Below are positions 58,090 to 64,000 of a stretch of DNA of 64,000 nt, in pieces (within the stretch, counting starts at the first letter, position 1; the number at the start of each line of letters is the position of its first letter). Location of the stretch: positions 49,175 to 113,174 of IMG/VR virus record IMGVR_UViG_3300042260_000232. The stretch is one strand, 5' to 3'. The notes under the pieces were generated by a model that saw only the letters and a list, made by a program, of their open reading frames with translations, did no database searches and was not told where the DNA came from. Both the position numbers and the translations under genes were made by a program. This DNA comes from a virus.

Positions 58090-58097
58090 TATTTATC
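58090..58097 (-). promoter_or_regulatory. Late promoter box GATAAATA
   Basis: The upstream stop TAA is inside the box. It drives the 119-residue protein and the adhesin genes below it. Confidence 0.75.
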
Positions 58098-61000
58098 CGA
58101 AAATAATTGCCATTGCGATTGCCAATCCAGTGCCGCCACGTGATCCGGTATAACCAATTACACCTTGAATACCCTGTGAACCAGTATAACCAATTACCCC
58201 TTGGGAACCAGTATAACCAATTACACCTTGAATACCCTGTGAGCCTGTATAACCAATTACACCCTGTGAACCTGTATATCCAATTACGCCTTGTGAACCA
58301 GTGAAACCAGTAGCACCACGGGAACCAGTGTAACCAATTACACCTTGACTGCCTGTGTAACCAATTGGCCCCTGCACACCAGCAGCGGTAACCCACTGCG
58401 ATGTATCGCCATCGTTGAAATAAACTTTTATGGTTCCAGATTCAGTATCAAACCATATGTCACCGTTGTTTGGAGTAGATGGTGCAGTCGCAAGTGTTTG
58501 AGTGTTGAAACCTTGTGAACCCGTAAAGCCCTGTGAACCAGTGTATCCACGTGAACCAATAAAACCAGTAGAACCAGTATAACCAATAACACCTTGCGAA
58601 CCAGTGTAACCAATTACACCTTGAATGCCTTGGCTACCTGTATAACCAATTACACCTTGGTCACCTTTAGACCCAGTGTATCCAATAATACCTTGTATAC
58701 CTTGGCTACCAGTGAAGCCCTGAATGCCTTGAGAACCAGTAAATCCCTGAATACCTTGAATACCTTGACTTCCAGTAAAACCCTGAATACCCTGTATGCC
58801 TTGTGAACCAGTGAAACCAACATCACCCGATCTGTAGAACTGAATGGTGCAAGCCTCGGCGTTAGTAGGAAGAGACCCCGATACATATGTTACGTTTAGT
58901 TTTCTATAACCAGTTGCGGTAGTGATAGAGTTGAGTCTGAAAACACACTTCGTTGTATCACTGTTTGTGTTAGAGTCAATGATAACAAAGCCTTTCACGG
59001 TGTTGGTGCTGTCGTCCCACGAATCTATGTAAGACGTGAAATCGACAGAACCTTGGTTCAGAATATCAATAAAAATTTGAGTTACAGAACCGATAGTAGC
59101 ATTGTCAAAGCGGAAAATACCCGTTCCAGGATCAGCATCAGTCACCGTTGTAGAGAAATTATAGCGTAGACCAGCATTGTTACCCTCGCTTCCGGTGTAA
59201 CCGATTGGACCTTGCGAACCAGTAAAACCAATCACACCTTGCGAACCAGTATAACCAATAACACCTTGTATGCCTTGAGAACCAGTAAAGCCCTGAATGC
59301 CTTGGATGCCCTGACTTCCAGTAAAGCCTTGAATACCCTGAATGCCTTGTGACCCTGTGTATCCAATAACACCTTGAATACCTTGTGAACCAGTATAACC
59401 AATTACACCTTGTATGCCCTGAGAACCAGTAAAACCACGAGAACCAGTGTATCCAATTACACCTTGGCTTCCAGTGAAACCGATTATGCCTTGCGAACCA
59501 GTGAAACCTTGGCTACCAGAGTATCCGATTGGTCCTTGGCTTCCAGTAAATCCCTGAATACCTTGAATACCTTGGTCGCCCTTAGAACCAGTGTATCCGA
59601 TTGGACCCTGAACCCCTTGGGAACCAGTATAACCAATAGAACCTGTATAACCAAGAGAACCAGTATATCCGATAACACCCTGCGAACCTGTATAACCAAT
59701 ATCACCCTTGTCCCCAGTTCTTGCGAATGTAACAATGATATCATCGTTGTTGGCAAATGTGCCACTGCCAGATACATAACTACAGTTTACAGTAAACCAG
59801 CCTGTATTGTTAGTCAAAGAAGTGATAGTATAAAGAGCAAAAGTAGATGCATCAAACTTTTTAGAAACTCTGAAGTGTCCTTTGATTGTACTTGTGCTGT
59901 CATCAATTGTATTCAAATATGTTGAAATATCTGTTGCTGCATCGTTTGCCGCATCAATGTAGAGTGCAGTAGCAGAAGAAAGTGTAGCGTTATTGAATTT
60001 CAAACGTCCAGTGGTTGGGTCTGCGGCGGTTGTAGTGCTGTCAAATGTATAATCAAACGTTGCTCCACCAAAGTTACCATCTGAACCACGAGAACCAGTA
60101 AAACCAATATCACCTTTGGAACCCGTGTAACCTATAACACCTTGAATGCCTTGACTACCTGTGTAACCAATAACGCCCTGTGAACCAGTGAAGCCCTGAG
60201 AACCTGTGTAACCAATTACGCCTTGACTTCCAGTAAACCCCTGAATACCCTGACTTCCAGTAAAGCCCTGTGACCCAGAGTATCCGATTGGTCCTTGTGA
60301 ACCAGTAAAACCGATGTCGCCTTTTGAACCAGTAAAACCCTGCGAACCACTATACCCAATTACACCTTGAATACCTTGGCTACCTGTATAACCGATAACA
60401 CCTTGTATGCCCTGACTTCCAGTAAAACCAGTCACGCCTTGAATACCCTGATTACCCTGTGAACCAGTAAATCCCTGTATACCTTGAATACCCTGTATAC
60501 CTTGTGAACCCGTGTATCCGATTGGACCCTGAACACCCTGTGATCCTGTGTATCCCAAGTTACCAGAACGTGACAGATCAATGCTAACTATTTCGGCAGA
60601 TGATGGAGTCAATGCACCAGCACCAGACACAAATGATACGTTCAACTGAACCCAAGTTGTGTTATCTACAACGCTGGTAACTTCATAAACATAATCTCGC
60701 TGTAAATATCCAACAAGAGTGATATATGCTTTCACTGGGTTGTTCGAGCTTGCCCATTGAAGCAAATATGTTCTGTGTCCATTTCCGAGTGCATCGGTAG
60801 CGTTGAATGCCATAGCGGTAACAGAAGATGGTGTCGCATTGTTGAATCTAAAATAACCAGTTGTTGGTAGTGCCATTGTTGTTGTGGTTTCAAATTGCCA
60901 AGGCAATCCGCCACCATAACCACGAGAACCAGTGAAACCAAGAGAACCTGTATAACCAATTACACCTTGACTGCCTGTGTAACCAATTACACCTTGGCTA

Positions 61001-61233
61001 CCTGTATAACCACGTGAGCCAATAAAACCCACTGAACCTGTATATCCGATTGGACCTTGAGAACCCGTAAAACCTTGAATACCTTGAATACCTTGAGAAC
61101 CAGTAAATCCCTGTGAACCAGTATACCCTATCAGTCCACTAGTTGGACCTATCCAATTTCCGTTAGAATCAATAACGGGGGTTGACCCAGAAGTCAACCC
61201 ATTCTTTACTATAAATTTCTTATCATTTGCCAT
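58093..61233 (-). CDS. Long collagen-like tail fibre with three related globular beads
   Basis: A 1046-residue protein. The N-terminal docking segment KKFIVKNGLTSGSTPVIDSN is followed by collagen-like Gly-X-Y tracts of the type GYTGSQGVIGYTGSQGIQG. These are interrupted by three homologous globular units of about 115 residues, starting near FETTTTMALP, YTFDSTTTAAD and YNFSTTVTDADP and each ending in an RSGN- or RTGD-like turn. A fourth short Trp-module (NGDIWFDTESGTIKVYFNDG) precedes the last tract. It should form a long flexible trimeric fibre. The DNA repeats make it prone to length change by recombination. Confidence 0.88.
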   Translation of the reverse strand: MANDKKFIVKNGLTSGSTPVIDSNGNWIGPTSGLIGYTGSQGFTGSQGIQGIQGFTGSQGPIGYTGSVGFIGSRGYTGSQGVIGYTGSQGVIGYTGSLGFTGSRGYGGGLPWQFETTTTMALPTTGYFRFNNATPSSVTAMAFNATDALGNGHRTYLLQWASSNNPVKAYITLVGYLQRDYVYEVTSVVDNTTWVQLNVSFVSGAGALTPSSAEIVSIDLSRSGNLGYTGSQGVQGPIGYTGSQGIQGIQGIQGFTGSQGNQGIQGVTGFTGSQGIQGVIGYTGSQGIQGVIGYSGSQGFTGSKGDIGFTGSQGPIGYSGSQGFTGSQGIQGFTGSQGVIGYTGSQGFTGSQGVIGYTGSQGIQGVIGYTGSKGDIGFTGSRGSDGNFGGATFDYTFDSTTTAADPTTGRLKFNNATLSSATALYIDAANDAATDISTYLNTIDDSTSTIKGHFRVSKKFDASTFALYTITSLTNNTGWFTVNCSYVSGSGTFANNDDIIVTFARTGDKGDIGYTGSQGVIGYTGSLGYTGSIGYTGSQGVQGPIGYTGSKGDQGIQGIQGFTGSQGPIGYSGSQGFTGSQGIIGFTGSQGVIGYTGSRGFTGSQGIQGVIGYTGSQGIQGVIGYTGSQGIQGIQGFTGSQGIQGIQGFTGSQGIQGVIGYTGSQGVIGFTGSQGPIGYTGSEGNNAGLRYNFSTTVTDADPGTGIFRFDNATIGSVTQIFIDILNQGSVDFTSYIDSWDDSTNTVKGFVIIDSNTNSDTTKCVFRLNSITTATGYRKLNVTYVSGSLPTNAEACTIQFYRSGDVGFTGSQGIQGIQGFTGSQGIQGIQGFTGSQGIQGFTGSQGIQGIIGYTGSKGDQGVIGYTGSQGIQGVIGYTGSQGVIGYTGSTGFIGSRGYTGSQGFTGSQGFNTQTLATAPSTPNNGDIWFDTESGTIKVYFNDGDTSQWVTAAGVQGPIGYTGSQGVIGYTGSRGATGFTGSQGVIGYTGSQGVIGYTGSQGIQGVIGYTGSQGVIGYTGSQGIQGVIGYTGSRGGTGLAIAMAIIFG

Positions 61234-61269
61234 GGTTCACTCTCCCCTTTAGCAATCTATTATTTGTTA

Positions 61270-61277
61270 TATTTATG
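61270..61277 (-). promoter_or_regulatory. Late promoter box CATAAATA
   Basis: 37 bases before the collagen-like fibre ATG; overlaps the TAA stop of the upstream gene. Confidence 0.68.
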
Positions 61278-63393
61278 CAACTATCAAGGTCTCTGACACT
61301 TTATATTGGGTTGAGTTTGCACTTGTTCCAGTTGCCATTATTCTCGCATTTCCCGAACTAATATCTACGTCATATGTGACAAATGCAGAACCTCCAGTAT
61401 AAACAACGCCATATTCAGTTGCGGATGCTGTTGTTCCATCATGTGCAACCAATAACTCCGTAACTTGAACTTCTCCTGATACTGTGTCATATGCTTGAAC
61501 TATCATCTTTCCAGAACGGAAAGACGCGACTGCAAACGATGCAATTTGAGTTTTCGTGGTTGTTGCGAGAGTAGTTGTTTCAGAATTTAGATTGACATTT
61601 GAGTTTATTTCAATATCCCCTGCCACATCAAGTGTTGCCGATGGGGATGTTGTTTTTATACCAACTCTATTATTTACATCATCATAGTAGAGGTTGGCAG
61701 CACCGCCAGATATTCCGCCATTATTGTATATTACCTGGCCATCTGTTCCTGCAACTGGACCAGTAGAACCAGTGTATCCAATTACACCTTGGCTTCCAGT
61801 GAAACCGATTATGCCTTGAATACCTTGAACACCTTGACTTCCAGTAAATCCTTGAATACCTTGAACACCTTGTGAACCAGTGAAACCAATAACACCTTGG
61901 TCTCCTTTGGACCCTGTATAACCAATTACGCCCTGAATACCTTGACTGCCTGTATAACCAATCACGCCTTGTATACCTTGGCTTCCTGTATAACCAATTA
62001 CGCCTTGTGAGCCAGTATAACCTGTTGTACCTCTAGAACCAGTATATCCAATTAGCCCTTGAGAACCAGTATATCCAATTACACCCTGTGGTCCAGTAAT
62101 ACCCTGCGAACCAGACAAATCACTTACATATGAATAGATACTTCCATTCCATAGATATAGACGTGAATTTTCTGCGTTCTCTACATCACCAGTTTCAATA
62201 ATAGCAAATTGACCCGCAACAATACCAGTTGGTGCAGTGTCGGCAGTAAGAGCAGCAACAGATGCATACGATTTTGCGATAGAGAAACCAAGTCCTGTAT
62301 CACCTTTGGAACCAGTGAAACCCTGTATTCCCTGAGAACCAGTAAAACCACGTGAACCACTATAACCAATAACACCTTGGCTTCCAGTGAACCCTTGGAT
62401 GCCTTGTATGCCTTGAGAACCAGTATAACCAATTACACCCTGAATACCCTGTGATCCTGTATATCCGATTACACCTTGAATGCCTTGTATGCCCTGAGAA
62501 CCAGTAAATCCTTGGCTTCCTGTATACCCAATTACACCCTGAACACCTTGTATGCCTTGACTTCCAGTATAACCAATAACGCCCTGTATGCCTTGACTTC
62601 CAGTAAATCCCTGAATACCTTGAATACCTTGACTTCCAGTAAATCCTCGGCTACCAGTAAAACCAATTACACCCTGAATACCTTGACTTCCAGTATAACC
62701 AATAACGCCCTGTATGCCCTGACTTCCAGTAAATCCCTGAATACCTTGACTACCCGTGTACCCAATTACACCTTGTGAACCAGTGAAACCAATAACACCT
62801 TGGTCTCCTTTGGACCCTGTATAACCAATTACACCCTGTGAACCAGTAAAGCCCTGTATACCTTGTATACCTTGGCTACCTGTATAACCAATATTCCCTT
62901 GGTCTCCTTTTGAACCAGTGTAGCCAATTACGCCTTGACTTCCAGTATATCCCTGAATACCTTGGCTACCTGTGTAACCGTGCGACCCTGTGTAACCAAT
63001 TACGCCTTGACTTCCAGTATATCCCTGAATACCTTGACTTCCAGTAAAGCCCTGACTACCAGTATATCCTATGGTTACTGGACTCGCATCAACCCATTGA
63101 CTGTTGTTCCATACATATAAACGACCAGTATCGCCAGTATCATACCAAAGTGTTCCGTAATCTGGATTTTCTGGTGCAGTAGATGAAACCACAACTGGTG
63201 AAGTTCCAACAGACCACGTATTTTGCGCAGTTCGGTATCTTATACTTTTTGATGATACGTCAATCCATACGTCATTTGGTTCAATTGTGTATGATGATGA
63301 TGGGTCAGATGATCCTTGGTAAATGGTTGTCCCACCTTTACCTATTTTGAAGTATGGCACTGTTGTGCCTTTTGCGTTTATTGTTATAGCCAT
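61273..63393 (-). CDS. Collagen-like tail fibre, second
   Basis: A 706-residue protein. The N-terminal 100 residues hold a Trp-module (YGTLWYDTGDTGRLYVWNNS, then W). Long Gly-X-Y tracts follow, interrupted once by a small domain (IAKSYASVAALTADTAPTG). The C-terminal 170 residues form a beta domain with NRVGIKTTSPSATLDVAGDI, a motif shared by fibres that end in a chaperone-type head. It is related to, but shorter than, the next fibre gene. GAGGAC precedes the ATG and a late box is 70 bases upstream. Confidence 0.87.
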   Translation of the reverse strand: MAITINAKGTTVPYFKIGKGGTTIYQGSSDPSSSYTIEPNDVWIDVSSKSIRYRTAQNTWSVGTSPVVVSSTAPENPDYGTLWYDTGDTGRLYVWNNSQWVDASPVTIGYTGSQGFTGSQGIQGYTGSQGVIGYTGSHGYTGSQGIQGYTGSQGVIGYTGSKGDQGNIGYTGSQGIQGIQGFTGSQGVIGYTGSKGDQGVIGFTGSQGVIGYTGSQGIQGFTGSQGIQGVIGYTGSQGIQGVIGFTGSRGFTGSQGIQGIQGFTGSQGIQGVIGYTGSQGIQGVQGVIGYTGSQGFTGSQGIQGIQGVIGYTGSQGIQGVIGYTGSQGIQGIQGFTGSQGVIGYSGSRGFTGSQGIQGFTGSKGDTGLGFSIAKSYASVAALTADTAPTGIVAGQFAIIETGDVENAENSRLYLWNGSIYSYVSDLSGSQGITGPQGVIGYTGSQGLIGYTGSRGTTGYTGSQGVIGYTGSQGIQGVIGYTGSQGIQGVIGYTGSKGDQGVIGFTGSQGVQGIQGFTGSQGVQGIQGIIGFTGSQGVIGYTGSTGPVAGTDGQVIYNNGGISGGAANLYYDDVNNRVGIKTTSPSATLDVAGDIEINSNVNLNSETTTLATTTKTQIASFAVASFRSGKMIVQAYDTVSGEVQVTELLVAHDGTTASATEYGVVYTGGSAFVTYDVDISSGNARIMATGTSANSTQYKVSETLIVA

Positions 63394-63462
63394 TTTATGT
63401 CCTCAACGTTCTGGGTTTTGGGTCAGGATATTATCCTGTCGTCAAGAGTTGCACGATACTTA

Positions 63463-63470
63463 TATTTATC
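63463..63470 (-). promoter_or_regulatory. Late promoter box GATAAATA
   Basis: Located directly after a terminator hairpin, in a 124-base gap between two fibre genes. The 70-base leader that follows contains a small hairpin CAGGATAATATCCTG. Confidence 0.75.
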
Positions 63471-63472
63471 AT

Positions 63473-63503
63473 AAAGATAAAAGGACAGAATCCCTTTATC
63501 TTT
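63473..63503 (-). terminator. Terminator-like hairpin after the fibre chaperone gene
   Basis: AAAGATAAAGGG / CCTTTTATCTTT with a seven-base loop (one G-T pair), next to the late box of the following unit. Confidence 0.65.
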
Positions 63504-63517
63504 ATTTCGCAAATCTA

Positions 63518-63880
63518 TTACTCAGATGGCCAAACAATATTGAACGGATCAGATTGAGATTGTGGCAAATCTCGCAACGCCTGACGATAACCCACCAATT
63601 CATTAGGAACTGGAGTTCCAACTTCCAAAAACCGAAGTATTCTTGCATCGGTTTCATTCAAAAGCCTATTTCTCAAGTCTCTTATTTCTTGCCATTTGAT
63701 TGCAAGTTCAGAACTTGTTGGTTCTTGTATTTGCCAATTTTCACCATCCCATTTTAATGATTGCCCTGATATTAATTCTGGCTTGTCTGGTGCAAGAACA
63801 AAATCGTTTATGTCATATTCCGCCACGTTACTTGGTAATGGATAAGGATATGCACCTTTATAACTATATAGATTCGACAT
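63518..63880 (-). CDS. Tail fibre assembly chaperone-like protein
   Basis: A 120-residue protein. The N-terminal part has the short WDGENWQ module. The C-terminal part has EIRDLRNRLLNETDARILRF, then YRQALRDLPQ and a final PFNIVWPSE, a pattern found in phage tail fibre assembly proteins. The ATG overlaps the stop of the upstream glycine-rich fibre gene (TAATG), so that fibre is its likely client. ACAGGAG precedes it. Confidence 0.78.
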   Translation of the reverse strand: MSNLYSYKGAYPYPLPSNVAEYDINDFVLAPDKPELISGQSLKWDGENWQIQEPTSSELAIKWQEIRDLRNRLLNETDARILRFLEVGTPVPNELVGYRQALRDLPQSQSDPFNIVWPSE

Positions 63881-64000
63881 TATAGAACTCCTGTATTAGT
63901 TGATGGGAACGCTCTATTTGGACCCCAAATGATGCGAACTGCTCCGTCACCTCCGTTGCCAGCGGAATAGCTACTAAAGTCTGATCCCGCACCACCACCG
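63880..64000 (-). CDS. C-terminus of a glycine-rich tail fibre/adhesin (5' part outside window)
   Basis: The last 39 codons of a gene that enters from the right edge, ending GGDGAVRIIWGPNRAFPS, then TNTGVL. This glycine-rich end with GAVRIIWG is typical of fibre tips in T4-like phages, where polyglycine loops touch the receptor. It is open to the edge; only the end can be described. Confidence 0.8.
   Translation of the reverse strand, partial: GGGAGSDFSSYSAGNGGDGAVRIIWGPNRAFPSTNTGVL

Noticed and set aside
58107-62778. Several short plus-strand frames rich in Leu, Asn and Thr in the fibre genes
   Set aside because: They are antisense to collagen-like coding repeats, share its periodicity and have no start signals.
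58093-63393. Regular DNA repeats that might suggest a CRISPR or satellite array
   Set aside because: The repeats are in frame and encode Gly-X-Y collagen-like sequence; there are no conserved repeat-spacer units.
1-64000. tRNA genes
   Set aside because: No cloverleaf with a T-arm consensus was noticed in the few intergenic gaps, which are nearly all occupied by promoters, terminators or leaders. A tRNAscan run would settle it.

Overview
The window is a 64 kb internal piece of a T4-superfamily (myovirus) phage genome. Recognisable T4-type genes are the primosome (61, 41), uvsW, uvsX, uvsY, gene 32, class Ia ribonucleotide reductase (nrdA, nrdB), terminase (16, 17), head completion (4), neck and tail completion (13, 14, 15), sheath (18), tube (19) and a fibre cluster. 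Many small hypothetical proteins, the 2OG-Fe(II) oxygenase and the collagen-like fibres resemble those of marine and freshwater T4-like phages. No photosynthesis gene, tRNA, lysogeny gene or CRISPR array was seen. The host cannot be fixed from sequence. Six early promoters carry a GAATC (GANTC-type) site at the same place, which would suit an alphaproteobacterial host, but that is inference.

Layout. Positions 1-9.3 kb hold replication and repair genes (41, 61, uvsW) and a chain of overlapping small genes, all on the minus strand except one. Positions 9.3-21 kb hold early or accessory genes in short operons, each opened by a sigma70-like promoter and usually closed by a CGAA-loop terminator. 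Embedded at 12.1-15.9 kb is a DNA-modification island: Dam, a frameshifted methyltransferase, an HNH endonuclease, and a methyltransferase overlapping a candidate restriction nuclease. Positions 20.7-23.1 kb hold two more homing-endonuclease-like genes around a fourth methyltransferase. Positions 23-29.7 kb hold nucleotide metabolism and recombination (nrdB, nrdA, uvsY, uvsX, 32). From 29.7 kb the window is late: packaging, head, neck and tail genes to 50 kb, a 1087-residue glycosyltransferase/methyltransferase fusion at 51-54 kb, then tail fibres and fibre chaperones to the end.

Regulation. Early genes use TTGACA-N17-TATACA-like promoters; six of them share an extra GAATC four bases upstream of the -10. 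Late genes use an eight-base box GATAAATA (variants CATAAATA, GCTAAATA), the counterpart of the T4 gp55 late promoter TATAAATA. Gene ends overlap heavily (ATGA, TAATG), so most genes are probably translationally coupled. The HNH gene at 13.7 kb has a late promoter inside the loop of a hairpin that covers its ribosome binding site, the arrangement used by T4 intron endonucleases.

Most notable points: the GAATC early promoters; the hairpin-controlled HNH gene; a homing endonuclease that seems to have invaded a methyltransferase gene and left its original start behind; a candidate restriction-modification pair; a likely -1 frameshift at a run of nine A in a virion-associated gene; the four-domain sugar-modifying fusion under a perfect consensus promoter; an L7/L12-like protein; and a small Trp-rich module that recurs in sheath, neck, tail-completion and fibre proteins.
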